A DNA stretch of 22,492 nucleotides from an uncultured Oscillospiraceae bacterium (GCA_934561175.1 CAKTFW010000022.1:1-22492), one strand, 5' to 3'. Numbered from the stretch's first letter, positions 1 through 8,930 are shown. A program made the numbers and translations. The notes: generated by a model from the letters alone, not told the origin.

Positions 1-64
1 AGCTTATTCTGACATAACGGATCCGATTTGGAGCCGACCATTTTATCTGATGAGGTGATCTTCG

Positions 65-3000
65 ATGTCAACCCAGCCTTTCCGAAAAGTACTGGTTGCG
101 AACCGCGGCGAGATTGCGATTCGTATCTTCAGAGCCTGTTATGATCTGGGACTCAACACCGTTGCAATGTACTCCAATGAGGATACATTCAGCCTGTTCC
201 GAACCAAAGCAGATGAGGCATATCTGATCGGCGAGAATAAGAGCCCACTCGGTGCTTATCTGGATATTCCGGCGATTATCGATCTTGCAAAACGCCGCAA
301 TGTGGACGCAATTCATCCCGGCTACGGCTTTTTGTCAGAAAATGCGGAGTTTGCAAAAGCCTGTGAAGAGGCAGGCATCAAGTTCATCGGTCCGACCTCT
401 ACAATTCTGAATCAGATGGGCGATAAGCTGAATGCGAAGGCAATTGCACTTGCTTGCAATGTACCGACCATTCCCGGTTCCACAGCGCCATTGAAGGATG
501 GCGATGAGGCGTTGGAGAAAGCAATCAGCTATGGCTTCCCAATCATTCTGAAGGCGGCAGCGGGCGGCGGCGGTCGCGGTATGCGCCGCTGCGATAAGCC
601 GGAAGAAGTAAAGCCGGCGTTTGATCTGGTTAAGGCAGAGGCGAAGAAAGCCTTTGGCAATGACGATATTTTCATCGAAAAATTCCTGGTAGAGCCAAAG
701 CACATTGAAGTGCAGATTCTGGCGGACGAGCATGGCAATGTTATGCATCTTGGCGAGCGCGACTGCTCGCTGCAGCGCCGCTATCAGAAAGTTGTCGAGT
801 ATGCTCCGGCTTTCTCTGTTCCTGAAGAAGTGCGGGAGCGTCTGCGCAATGACGCAGTCAAAATTGCAAAGCAGGTCGGATATATTAACGCTGGTACGGT
901 GGAGTTCTTGGTCGATAAGCAGGGCAATCATTATTTTATTGAGATGAACCCCCGCATTCAGGTTGAGCACACTGTTACGGAATGCGTGACCGGTATTGAC
1001 CTGGTGCGTGCACAGATCCTGATTGCAGAAGGCTACCCGCTTTCTACGCCGCAGATTGGCCTGAACAGCCAGGATGATCTGCGTGTCAATGGCTATGCGA
1101 TTCAGTGCCGTGTTACGACAGAGGATCCGGAAAACAACTTCGCCCCGGACACCGGCAAGATCACAGCGTACCGCTCCGGTGGCGGCTATGGCGTTCGTTT
1201 GGATGGTGGTAATGCAGGTGCCGGCACTGTGATTTCTCCGTATTACGATTCTCTGCTGGTAAAAGTTACCTCTTGGGATAACACCTTTGAAGGCGTCTGC
1301 AATCGCGCGATGCGCGCAATTTCCGAAGTACATATCCGTGGTGTCAAGACGAATATTCCGTTTATCGCCAACATTCTGCATCACCCAATGTTCCGCAGCG
1401 GCAAATGCCACACGAAGTTTATTGACGAGACGCCGGAGCTGTTTGAGCTGAAGGATTCGAAGGATCGCGCAACACGCGTTCTCAAATATATTGCCAACAT
1501 TCAGGTCAGCAACCCGAATGTTGAACGCAATCAGTATGATACCCCGCGGTTCCCGGTTGCAGCTGCACCGATGCGTTCTGGCCTGAAGCAGATTCTGGAT
1601 AAAGATGGTCCGGAAGCTGTTAAAAAGTGGGTACTGGATCAGAAGAAGCTGCTGATTACTGATACTACCATGCGGGATGCACATCAGTCGCTTCTGGCAA
1701 CCCGGATGCGTACCCGCGATATGATCAAGGGTGCCGACGGCACGGCTGCCATTCTCAACGACTGCTTCTCGCTGGAAATGTGGGGCGGCGCAACTTTCGA
1801 TGTTGCTTACCGATTCCTGCATGAATCTCCTTGGGAACGCCTGGATCTGCTGCGGGAGAAAATTCCGAATATCCCGTTCCAGATGCTGCTGCGCGGCGCA
1901 AACGCAGTCGGTTACACAAACTATCCGGACAACCTGATCCGCGCATTCGTGCAGGAGAGTGCAAAATCCGGTATTGATGTGTTCCGTATTTTTGATTCGC
2001 TGAACTGGATTCCGGGCATGGAAATTGCAATGGATGAAGTTCTGAAGCAGGATAAGATTTGCGAGGCGACCATCTGCTACACCGGCGATATTCTTGACCC
2101 AAAGCATGATAAGTACACACTGGACTATTATGTCAAAATGGCCAAGGAGCTGGAACGCCGTGGTGCGCATATTCTGGCAATCAAGGATATGTCCGGTCTG
2201 CTGAAGCCCTATGCTGCAAAGAAGCTGGTTTCCACGCTGAAGCAGGAGGTCGGCCTGCCGATTCATCTGCATACCCACGATACTACTTCCAACCAGGTTG
2301 CGGCACTTTTGATGGCCGCCGAGGCTGGCGTTGATATTGTGGATACCGCAATCGCTTCCATGTCCAGCCTGACTTCTCAGCCGTCCATGAATGCAATTGT
2401 TGCAGCACTGCAGGGAACCGAGCGTGATACCGGTTTGGATCTGCAGGAGCTGCAGAAACTGACGGATTACTGGGCAGATGTGCGTCTGCGCTACGCAAGT
2501 TTCGACCACGGTCTGAAGAACCCGGTTACGGATATTTACCGCTACGAAATTCCTGGCGGCCAGTATACCAACCTGCAGCCGCAGGTGGAATCGCTGGGAC
2601 TTGGTCATCGCTTTGACGAAGTGAAAGAGATGTACAAGGTTGTTAACGATATGCTTGGCGATATCGTTAAGGTCACGCCGTCTTCCAAGATGGTTGGCGA
2701 CTTGGCAATTTTCATGGTGCAGAACGATCTGACGCCGGAAAACATTGTAGAACGCGGCCAGGCACTGACCTTCCCGGATTCCGTTGTGTCTTATTTCAAG
2801 GGCATGATGGGCCAGCCGGCATGGGGATTCCCGGAGAACCTGCAGAAAGTTGTCCTGAAGGGTGAAAAGCCGATTACCTGCCGTCCTGGTGAGCTGCTTG
2901 CACCGATTGATTGGGATGACGCATGGGAGAAGGTCCGGAAATTCTGCCCGAAGGCGGATCTGCGTACCGTCATTGCATGGTGCTTCTATCCGAAGGTTGT

Positions 3001-3493
3001 GGAAGAGTACTGCCGCCATGAAAAGGAGTATGGCTATCTGATGCGGATGGGCAGCCATGTATTCTTCAACGGTATGGCACTTGGAGAGACCAATAAGATT
3101 AACATCGAAGATGGTAAAACGCTGGTCATCAAGTACATTGGCCTCGGCGATTCCAATGAGGATGGAACCCGCAATGTGCAGTTTGAGCTGAACGGTATGC
3201 GCCGCGAAGTGGCAGTTCCAGATCCACACACGACGGTTACTGCAAACAGTGTGACGCTGGCTGATCCGGAAGACAAGAGCCAGGTTGGCGCTTCGATCCC
3301 AGGTTTGGTTTCCAAGATCAATGTCAAGCCGGGCGATAAGGTGACGGAGAACCAAGTCCTAGCCGTTATTGAGGCAATGAAGATGGAAACTTCGGTTGTA
3401 TCCAGAATGGATGGCGAAGTCGATCAAGTACTCGTGAAAGAGGGCAGCAATGTCAAAGCCGGCGAGTTGCTGGTTACCATCAAAGTGAAATAA
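65..3493 (+). CDS. pyc: Pyruvate carboxylase
   Basis: Biotin enzyme that carboxylates pyruvate to oxaloacetate with ATP and bicarbonate (anaplerosis, cytoplasm). The 1142 residues carry the full single-chain architecture. The biotin carboxylase half has an ATP-grasp glycine loop (AAAGGGGRGMR, ~163-173) and the EMNPRIQVEHTVTE block (~293). The carboxyltransferase domain begins near 529 (DTTMRDAHQSLLATR) and includes K707 in IKDMSGLL, the expected carboxylated lysine. The PYC domain runs to about 1020. The biotinyl domain has AMKM, with the biotinylated lysine at K1106. Length matches bacterial PYC (~1145 aa). The ATG is preceded by GAGGTGAT at 51-58. Codon use is strongly biased (TTA, CTA and TCA almost absent), consistent with high expression. 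It is followed by a perfect hairpin terminator, so it is probably the last or only gene of its transcript. The 64 nt before it show no recognisable gene. Confidence 0.98.
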   Translation: MSTQPFRKVLVANRGEIAIRIFRACYDLGLNTVAMYSNEDTFSLFRTKADEAYLIGENKSPLGAYLDIPAIIDLAKRRNVDAIHPGYGFLSENAEFAKACEEAGIKFIGPTSTILNQMGDKLNAKAIALACNVPTIPGSTAPLKDGDEALEKAISYGFPIILKAAAGGGGRGMRRCDKPEEVKPAFDLVKAEAKKAFGNDDIFIEKFLVEPKHIEVQILADEHGNVMHLGERDCSLQRRYQKVVEYAPAFSVPEEVRERLRNDAVKIAKQVGYINAGTVEFLVDKQGNHYFIEMNPRIQVEHTVTECVTGIDLVRAQILIAEGYPLSTPQIGLNSQDDLRVNGYAIQCRVTTEDPENNFAPDTGKITAYRSGGGYGVRLDGGNAGAGTVISPYYDSLLVKVTSWDNTFEGVCNRAMRAISEVHIRGVKTNIPFIANILHHPMFRSGKCHTKFIDETPELFELKDSKDRATRVLKYIANIQVSNPNVERNQYDTPRFPVAAAPMRSGLKQILDKDGPEAVKKWVLDQKKLLITDTTMRDAHQSLLATRMRTRDMIKGADGTAAILNDCFSLEMWGGATFDVAYRFLHESPWERLDLLREKIPNIPFQMLLRGANAVGYTNYPDNLIRAFVQESAKSGIDVFRIFDSLNWIPGMEIAMDEVLKQDKICEATICYTGDILDPKHDKYTLDYYVKMAKELERRGAHILAIKDMSGLLKPYAAKKLVSTLKQEVGLPIHLHTHDTTSNQVAALLMAAEAGVDIVDTAIASMSSLTSQPSMNAIVAALQGTERDTGLDLQELQKLTDYWADVRLRYASFDHGLKNPVTDIYRYEIPGGQYTNLQPQVESLGLGHRFDEVKEMYKVVNDMLGDIVKVTPSSKMVGDLAIFMVQNDLTPENIVERGQALTFPDSVVSYFKGMMGQPAWGFPENLQKVVLKGEKPITCRPGELLAPIDWDDAWEKVRKFCPKADLRTVIAWCFYPKVVEEYCRHEKEYGYLMRMGSHVFFNGMALGETNKINIEDGKTLVIKYIGLGDSNEDGTRNVQFELNGMRREVAVPDPHTTVTANSVTLADPEDKSQVGASIPGLVSKINVKPGDKVTENQVLAVIEAMKMETSVVSRMDGEVDQVLVKEGSNVKAGELLVTIKVK

Positions 3494-3508
3494 TTTCATT
3501 TGAATCTG

Positions 3509-3546
3509 AGGGCCCCTGATGCAAAATGCATCAGGGGCCCTGTTTT
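3509..3546 (+). terminator. Intrinsic terminator after pyc
   Basis: Perfect 15-bp stem (left arm 3509-3523, right arm 3527-3541) with a 3-nt AAA loop, followed by TGTTTT. It lies 15 nt after the pyc stop codon and ends pyc transcription before the lrgA promoter. Confidence 0.93.
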
Positions 3547-3548
3547 GG

Positions 3549-3577
3549 TTGACATTTCCTATAAAAACCGATAAGAT
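3549..3577 (+). promoter_or_regulatory. Sigma-A promoter for lrgAB
   Basis: TTGACA at 3549-3554 and TAAGAT at 3572-3577 with a 17-nt spacer: a perfect -35 and a 5/6 -10. It sits directly after the pyc terminator and about 31 nt upstream of the lrgA start codon, so lrgAB is probably an independent transcript. Confidence 0.8.
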
Positions 3578-3608
3578 TGTTTGTGATTTTGGGGAGATGG
3601 GGGAAAAT

Positions 3609-3983
3609 ATGAAATCTGTTCGAGAATTTTTCATTATCATTGCAGTAACTTTTGGCGGTGAAATTATAAAAAGTTTGATCCCGCTGCCGATTCCAACCAG
3701 TATTTATGGTTTGGTTTTGATGTTGATTCTCCTATGCACCGGAGTGATTCGGGTGGAATGGGTAGAAGATACTTCAAAGTTTCTGGTTGCCGTTATGCCG
3801 CTGATGTTTATTCCACCGGCCGCTGGCTTAATTGATGTGTGGGGGGTAATTCGTCCCATTCTTGTGCCGCTTGCGATTGTTACAATTCTTTCGACATTGA
3901 TTGTCATTTTCTGCTCCGGTTGGATCTCGCAGCTGATTATTCGTGCGCAGGAAAAACATCATGCTGCAAAGGAGGAAAGATAA
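3609..3983 (+). CDS. lrgA: LrgA/CidA-family membrane protein
   Basis: Small membrane protein of the CidA/LrgA (holin-antiholin-like) family, 124 aa with about four hydrophobic segments. Family signatures are PLPIPTSIYGLVLM (~25-38) and PLMFIPPAAGLI (~64-75). The C-terminus is charged (QEKHHAAKEER). The ATG at 3609 is chosen over upstream in-frame starts because the purine-rich GGGGAGATGGGGG lies just before it and MKSVREFF begins the conserved region; extending upstream would run into the terminator and promoter. The stop TAA overlaps the lrgB ATG by one base (TAATG), indicating translational coupling. The family was described as modulating murein hydrolase export and lysis; the B. subtilis homologues (PftA/PftB) and streptococcal LrgAB act in pyruvate transport. 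The position next to pyc makes pyruvate transport attractive here, but that is inference. Confidence 0.9.
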   Translation: MKSVREFFIIIAVTFGGEIIKSLIPLPIPTSIYGLVLMLILLCTGVIRVEWVEDTSKFLVAVMPLMFIPPAAGLIDVWGVIRPILVPLAIVTILSTLIVIFCSGWISQLIIRAQEKHHAAKEER

Positions 3984-4666
3984 TGGAATTTTTATCGACT
4001 TCCACCTATTTTGCGGTGCTTTTGACGCTTGGCAGTTACTTTGTCGGATGCGCGATTCAGAAAAAATGCAAATTTTGTAATCCATTTCTCTTTGCAATTG
4101 TTGTCATTATTGTCACGCTTATTCTATTGAATATGGATTATGAGACCTATTACAGTGCTACAGAAGTCATCAACTTTATGCTGACGCCTGCAACCGTTTG
4201 CCTGGCTGTTCCGCTTTATCAGCAGCTGCAGGCATTGAAATCCAACTGGAAAGCGATCTTAGCTGGAATTCTTTCCGGTGTTCTCGCTAATATGGTCGCG
4301 ATGCTTGGATTTTCAGTACTGTTTGGTTTCAGCCATACAGAATATGTAACGCTGCTGCCAAAATCTGTCACAACTGCAATTGCGCTCGGCATTTCAGAAG
4401 AGCTGAACGGTATTGTGACGCTAACAGTTGGTCTTTTAATCATCACCGGCATGATCGGAAACATCTTTGCACCGCAGATTTGCAAACTATTTCATCTGAA
4501 GGAACCGGTTGCAAAGGGCGTCGCCATTGGTACTGCTTGCCATGCAATGGGAACAGCACGCGCAATGTCCATGGGTGATGTGGAAGGAGCGATGAGCAGC
4601 CTTTCCATCGCAGTAGCAGGACTAATGACCGTTATTGTGGCACCGATTTTTGCGAACTTCTATTAA
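3983..4666 (+). CDS. lrgB: LrgB-family membrane protein
   Basis: Partner of LrgA: an integral membrane protein of 227 aa with multiple hydrophobic spans. Conserved LrgB blocks are LLPKSVTTAIALGIS (middle) and GTACHAMGTARA (C-terminal third). The start ATG at 3983 follows the strong site GGAGGAAAG (3971-3979) and overlaps the lrgA stop by one base, so both proteins are probably made in a fixed ratio. An in-frame upstream extension inside lrgA is rejected because it would overlap lrgA by about 145 nt and give an atypical N-terminus. LrgA and LrgB are thought to form one complex, studied either as a lysis modulator or as a pyruvate facilitator. No lytSR-type two-component regulator lies in this window. 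The next element is the valS promoter, beginning 7 nt after the stop. Confidence 0.93.
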   Translation: MEFLSTSTYFAVLLTLGSYFVGCAIQKKCKFCNPFLFAIVVIIVTLILLNMDYETYYSATEVINFMLTPATVCLAVPLYQQLQALKSNWKAILAGILSGVLANMVAMLGFSVLFGFSHTEYVTLLPKSVTTAIALGISEELNGIVTLTVGLLIITGMIGNIFAPQICKLFHLKEPVAKGVAIGTACHAMGTARAMSMGDVEGAMSSLSIAVAGLMTVIVAPIFANFY

Positions 4667-4672
4667 GAATCG

Positions 4673-4701
4673 TTGACAAAGTACTGTAAAAATTGTATAG
4701 T
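4673..4701 (+). promoter_or_regulatory. Sigma-A promoter of the valS-folC T-box operon
   Basis: TTGACA at 4673-4678, 17-nt spacer, TATAGT at 4696-4701. The expected start site is near 4708, just ahead of the T-box leader. No terminator is visible between lrgB and this promoter, so lrgAB transcripts may read into the leader. Confidence 0.85.
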
Positions 4702-4707
4702 TACCTC

Positions 4708-4945
4708 ATATCGTAGGTAAAGCGTTGAAGAGGAATCGTAGCGTTGAAGTTCGGCTCAAGAGAGGAAACGGATGGTGTAAGTTTCCGCCAGGTCAGCGTG
4801 AATGTCCCCTCTGAGTGGCTGCCTGAACCAGTAGTAGGGCGGCACGGGTTCTCCCGTTATCGAGATCGAGTGCCCACTTTTGTGGGAACCCGGGTGGTAC
4901 CACGGAATTGTTTCGCCCCGGACAGAAATGTCCGGGGTATTTTTT
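4708..4945 (+). promoter_or_regulatory. T-box leader (tRNA-Val sensing) of valS
   Basis: A cis-acting RNA that binds uncharged tRNA and prevents termination. The Stem I 5' side has GTTGAAGAGGAA (4724-4735) in the K-turn/specifier-loop position; AGAGG (4729-4733) can pair with CCTCT (4808-4812). The valine codon GTC at 4804-4806 lies just before that 3' strand and is the likely specifier; GTG at 4798-4800 is a second valine triplet in the same loop. The conserved T-box GGGTGGTACCACGG (4892-4905) contains TGGT, which would pair with the ACCA end of tRNA-Val. CCGGG at 4890-4894 can pair with CCCGG at 4917-4921 to form the antiterminator, competing with the terminator. Any ORF drawn across this region is spurious. 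Confidence 0.92.
4916..4945 (+). terminator. T-box regulated terminator
   Basis: 9-bp GC-rich stem (CCCCGGACA 4916-4924 with TGTCCGGGG 4929-4937), GAAA tetraloop and a T-rich tail (4938-4945). Its left arm overlaps the antiterminator pairing segment, as in canonical T-box switches. Confidence 0.93.
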
Positions 4946-4963
4946 ATGCAGGAGTTGATTGGA

Positions 4964-7597
4964 TTGGCAAAGGAACTGCCGAAGATTTACGATCCCAAAG
5001 AAGTGGAAAATCGTATCTATCAGATGTGGGAAAAGAATCACTATTTCCACACGGAGATCGACCGTTCAAAAAAACCGTTTACGATCGTCATGCCGCCTCC
5101 CAATGTCACGGGCCAGCTTCACATGGGGCACGCTATGGACGCCGCACTGCAAGATATTCTGATTCGATTCAAACGGATGCAGGGTTATTGCGCACTGTGG
5201 GTACCGGGTGTGGACCACGCCGGCATTGCAACCCAGATCAAGGTGGAGGAAGAACTTCGCAAAGAAGGACTGACCCGGTATGATCTTGGCCGTGAGAAGT
5301 TCCTGGAGCGCGTCTGGGCGTGGAAGCAGAAATTTGGAAACCGTATTGTAGAGCAGCAGAAAAAGCTGGGTGCTTCCTGTGACTGGGATCGTGCGCGCTT
5401 CACGATGGATGAAGGCTGCTCCAAAGCGGTCCGTGAGGTATTTGTCAGTCTTTATGAGAAGGGGCTGATCTATAAGGGCAGCCGGATTATCAACTGGTGT
5501 CCACACTGCGTCACAGCGCTCTCCGATGCGGAGGTTGAATATCAGGATAAGCCTGGCCATCTGTGGCATATCCGCTATCCGTTATCCGACGGATCCGGTG
5601 AAGTAATCGTTGCAACAACCCGGCCGGAGACCATGCTGGGCGACTCTGGCGTTGCGGTGCATCCTGACGATGTGCGTTATAAAGAGATTGTTGGAAAAAC
5701 TTGCATTCTGCCGTTAGTCAATAAAGAGATTCCGATTGTAGCCGACGAATATGTTGACATGGCCTTCGGCACCGGCTGTGTCAAGATGACACCTGCCCAT
5801 GATCCGAACGACTTTGAAGTTGGCCTGCGTCATAATCTGGAAGTGATCCGGGTCCTGGACGACAATGGCAAGATCAATGAATTCGGTGGAAAATATCGTG
5901 GTATGGACCGGTATTCCGCCAGAAAAGCCATCGTGGCTGATCTGGAAGCAGAGGGCTATCTGGTCAAGGTCGAAGAGCATCAGCACAATGTCGGCACCTG
6001 CTACCGTTGTCATAACGATGTAGAGCCAATCATCTCTGCTCAGTGGTTTGTCAAAATGAAGCCGCTGGCTGAAGAGGCGATCCGCGTTGTGCAGGATGGA
6101 GAAACCAAGTTTGTGCCGGACCGTTTCTCTAAAACCTATCTCAACTGGATGGAAAATGTCCGGGATTGGTGCATTTCCCGTCAGCTTTGGTGGGGACATC
6201 AGATTCCAGCCTGGTACTGTGCGGATTGCGGTCATGTGACTGTCTCTCGTGAGGACGCCTGCAAATGTGAAGCCTGCCACAGCAAGAATATTACCCGTGA
6301 TGAGGATGTACTGGATACTTGGTTCTCCTCAGCGCTCTGGCCCTTTGAGACGCTGGGTTGGCCGGATCGTACGGAGGATTTGGATTTCTTCTATCCGACC
6401 GATGTCCTTGTTACAGGCTACGATATTATTTTCTTCTGGGTTGCCAGAATGATCTTCTCCGGCTGTGAGCATACGAAAAAAACACCGTTCCATACGGTGT
6501 TGATTCACGGCCTTGTTCGCGACGACAAAGGCCGAAAGATGTCGAAATCGCTGGGCAACGGCATCGATCCACTGGAGATGATTGAACAGTACGGCTCTGA
6601 TGCGCTGCGGATGAACATGATTACTGGCAATAGCCCCGGCAACGATATGCGTTTCTATGTCGAACGCTGTGAAGCGATGCGGAATTTTGCCAACAAAATT
6701 TGGAACGCCAGTCGTTATGTTATGATGAACCTGTCGATTGACAAAAATGAGCTGTCGGCACTTTCTGAGCTGGAGACAGAGGATAAATGGCTGTTGTCTG
6801 GACTCAATACCCTGATTACCGAAGTTACAGAAAATCTGGACCGCTATGAGCTCGGCGTTGCAGTTCAGAAGATCTATGATTTTATCTGGGATACCTATTG
6901 TGACTGGTATATTGAGCTGACAAAGGCCAGACTGTACAACGGCACTGCAGAGAGCAAGCTGGTTGCACAGAAGGTTCTGGTCTACGCACTGGATCAGATT
7001 CTCAAACTGCTGCATCCGTTTATGCCATTCATCACCGAAGATATCTGGCAGGCTATCCCACACGAAGGTGCGTCGATTATGATTGCCGACTGGCCGACCG
7101 CAAATCCTGCGTTTTCATTCCCAGAAGAAGAGCAGGAAATGGAAATGGTTATTGCGGCGATCCGTGCAGTACGCAACCGCCGTGCGGAAATGAATGTTCC
7201 GCCGTCCAAAAAATCCACCCTGTATATTATCACCGAAAAACCGGAGATGTTCCGCCGGGGCGAAGGATATCTGATGCGGCTGGCCTTTACAGACAATTTG
7301 ATTGTAAATACCGCCGTTCCCGTCGGTTATGAGGATATGGCAATGGCCGTCACCAGCGATGCAAAGCTGTTTATGCCAATGGATCAATTGGTGGATGTGG
7401 AGCAGGAACTGGCACGAATTGGCCGCGAGCGCGCAAAAGCGGAAAAAAATCTCTCGGTGATTGAAGGGAAGCTGCAAAATCAGGGATTCCTGTCTCATGC
7501 GCCAGAGAATCTGATTGCTGCAGAACAGGAAAAAGCGGAAAAATTCCGCAAGCTGATTGCACAATTGAATGAGAGCGAGGCGCGTCTGAAGCGATGA
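4964..7597 (+). CDS. valS: Valyl-tRNA synthetase
   Basis: Class I aminoacyl-tRNA synthetase charging tRNA-Val in the cytoplasm. From the TTG at 4964 it has 877 aa, the usual bacterial length. The HIGH motif is HMGH at 53-56 after PPPNVTGQL. KMSKS is at 525-529. The CP1 editing domain lies between them. A cysteine-rich segment (CADCGH...CKCEACHSKN) precedes DVLDTWFSSALWP. The C-terminal ~65 residues form the charged ValS coiled-coil arm. I prefer TTG 4964 (MAKELPKIYDPKEVE) because AGGAG lies 9 nt upstream and the protein then begins like other ValS. The in-frame ATG at 4946 follows the terminator T-tract directly and has no convincing ribosome site, though it would add only six residues. The stop overlaps the folC ATG (ATGA). 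Expression is controlled by the upstream T-box. Confidence 0.97.
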   Translation: MAKELPKIYDPKEVENRIYQMWEKNHYFHTEIDRSKKPFTIVMPPPNVTGQLHMGHAMDAALQDILIRFKRMQGYCALWVPGVDHAGIATQIKVEEELRKEGLTRYDLGREKFLERVWAWKQKFGNRIVEQQKKLGASCDWDRARFTMDEGCSKAVREVFVSLYEKGLIYKGSRIINWCPHCVTALSDAEVEYQDKPGHLWHIRYPLSDGSGEVIVATTRPETMLGDSGVAVHPDDVRYKEIVGKTCILPLVNKEIPIVADEYVDMAFGTGCVKMTPAHDPNDFEVGLRHNLEVIRVLDDNGKINEFGGKYRGMDRYSARKAIVADLEAEGYLVKVEEHQHNVGTCYRCHNDVEPIISAQWFVKMKPLAEEAIRVVQDGETKFVPDRFSKTYLNWMENVRDWCISRQLWWGHQIPAWYCADCGHVTVSREDACKCEACHSKNITRDEDVLDTWFSSALWPFETLGWPDRTEDLDFFYPTDVLVTGYDIIFFWVARMIFSGCEHTKKTPFHTVLIHGLVRDDKGRKMSKSLGNGIDPLEMIEQYGSDALRMNMITGNSPGNDMRFYVERCEAMRNFANKIWNASRYVMMNLSIDKNELSALSELETEDKWLLSGLNTLITEVTENLDRYELGVAVQKIYDFIWDTYCDWYIELTKARLYNGTAESKLVAQKVLVYALDQILKLLHPFMPFITEDIWQAIPHEGASIMIADWPTANPAFSFPEEEQEMEMVIAAIRAVRNRRAEMNVPPSKKSTLYIITEKPEMFRRGEGYLMRLAFTDNLIVNTAVPVGYEDMAMAVTSDAKLFMPMDQLVDVEQELARIGRERAKAEKNLSVIEGKLQNQGFLSHAPENLIAAEQEKAEKFRKLIAQLNESEARLKR

Positions 7598-8853
7598 GTC
7601 GCTACGATCAGCTTCTGAATCAGCTGCACAGTCGACCCAAAGCAACGGAAAAGCCAACATTGGCGCGGATGCGGACGCTAATGCACCGATTGGGAGACCC
7701 GCAGGATCGCCTTCGCTTCATTCATATTACCGGAACAAATGGAAAGGGGAGTACCGCAGCCTTCACTGCATCTGTGCTGCGTGAAACAGGCCAGAAAATC
7801 GGTCTATTTACTTCACCGTTTCTTGTGAACTTTCGGGAGCGATTCCAAATTAACGGCGTCATGATCTCCAAGGCGGAATTTTCCGACTTTGCAGAACAAG
7901 TGTTGCAGGCGGAAGCGGAGACAGGCGTCGGCCCTATCAATGAATTCGAATTTGTGACGGCGGTTGGTTTCTGTTGGTTTGCTGCACAATGTTGCAGCTG
8001 GGTTGTGTTGGAAGCTGGCATGGGTGGTCGAGATGATCCGACCAATATCATTACGACTTCGGTCTGCTGCTGCATCACCAAAATTTCACTGGATCATACA
8101 GCGTTGTTAGGCAGTACGGTTGCTGCAATTGCAGAGAATAAAGCAGGCATTCTCCGGGCAGGAATTCCATTGGTAACGCCGTGTTCTCAAGTACCGGCCG
8201 CCTTGGAAATTTTACAGCAGGCGGCCAAACGCCATCGTGCACCACTGACTGTTACCGCAAAGCCGCAGCAATACGATTGCCGTCCAGATGGTTCACATAT
8301 GCTTTATGGGACACTCAAGCTAGACATTCCGCTTCCCGGTGCGCATCAGTTGGAAAACACCGCCTGCGCAGTAGAAATCTGTAAATGTCTCGGCTGTACG
8401 GATGCACAAATTTCCGCCGGGATCGCAACTGCAGTCTGGCCAGGACGGCTGCAGATTTTGAGCCGGGATCCTTTTGTTTTGACCGACGCGGGACACAATC
8501 CGGATGGAATTGCATCGCTCTGTCAGGCATTGGATACCCTGTATCAGGACTATCGCCTGCAGATCATCATGACGATGATGCAGGATAAGCAGTATATTCC
8601 CTGTATTGAGGCGCTTGCCAGCCGGGCAGCAAGATTCTATGCCTGCACGCTCCCGATGCCGCGAGCTTTGCGGCCAGAACAGGTGGCCTTGGCTGCAGCG
8701 CCGTGCTGTGGCGCGGTTAGCTTACATTCCTCATTGCTGCAGGCATTGCAGGCAGCAAAACCGAACTTGACCCAGAAAGACCTCCTGGTAATTTGTGGCT
8801 CTGTTTATCTTGCCGGAGAAGCAATAAATATCTTCCAATCTGGTCTGGTTTGA
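7594..8853 (+). CDS. folC: Bifunctional folylpolyglutamate / dihydrofolate synthase
   Basis: Adds glutamate to dihydropteroate and to folates, completing and retaining folate cofactors. The 419 aa include the P-loop FIHITGTNGKGST (~43-54), the omega-loop region LFTSPFLVNFRERFQING, EAGMGGRDDPTNI with SVCCCITKISLDHTALLGS, and the C-terminal ligase domain with VLTDAGHNPDGI. Length fits FolC (~420-430). It overlaps valS by 4 nt (ATGA) and has no promoter of its own, so it is co-transcribed with valS and should fall under the same T-box control. valS-folC is a recurring pair in Firmicutes. The sequence does not show whether the enzyme has both activities; family members in bacteria that make folate usually do. 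Confidence 0.95.
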   Translation: MSRYDQLLNQLHSRPKATEKPTLARMRTLMHRLGDPQDRLRFIHITGTNGKGSTAAFTASVLRETGQKIGLFTSPFLVNFRERFQINGVMISKAEFSDFAEQVLQAEAETGVGPINEFEFVTAVGFCWFAAQCCSWVVLEAGMGGRDDPTNIITTSVCCCITKISLDHTALLGSTVAAIAENKAGILRAGIPLVTPCSQVPAALEILQQAAKRHRAPLTVTAKPQQYDCRPDGSHMLYGTLKLDIPLPGAHQLENTACAVEICKCLGCTDAQISAGIATAVWPGRLQILSRDPFVLTDAGHNPDGIASLCQALDTLYQDYRLQIIMTMMQDKQYIPCIEALASRAARFYACTLPMPRALRPEQVALAAAPCCGAVSLHSSLLQALQAAKPNLTQKDLLVICGSVYLAGEAINIFQSGLV

Positions 8854-8890
8854 GCGTACTTCGACAGCAACTGCAGAATCAAATTTTTAT

Positions 8891-8930
8891 AATGGGCATA
8901 TCCTAAAAATTTAGGATATGCCCATTTTTT
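8891..8930 (+). terminator. Hairpin terminator between folC and spoIIAA
   Basis: Near-perfect 17-bp inverted repeat (8891-8907 with 8910-8926; the tip would open to a small loop) followed by TTTTTT through 8930. It is also A/T-flanked on the left, so it could act in both directions. It ends 20 nt before the spoIIAA start codon, leaving no room for a downstream promoter. Confidence 0.85.

Noticed and set aside
335..3355. 1006-codon open frame antisense to pyc, and a similar 344-codon frame antisense to gdhA (20978-22012, plus strand).
   Set aside because: Both are in codon-aligned register with the sense gene, where antisense stops correspond to sense TTA, CTA and TCA codons. These codons are avoided in the strongly biased pyc and gdhA, so the openness follows from codon bias. 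No ribosome site or domain is seen.
4744..5283. 179-codon frame through the T-box leader into valS.
   Set aside because: It crosses the regulatory hairpins and overlaps valS out of frame; the product resembles no protein. The T-box explains the sequence.
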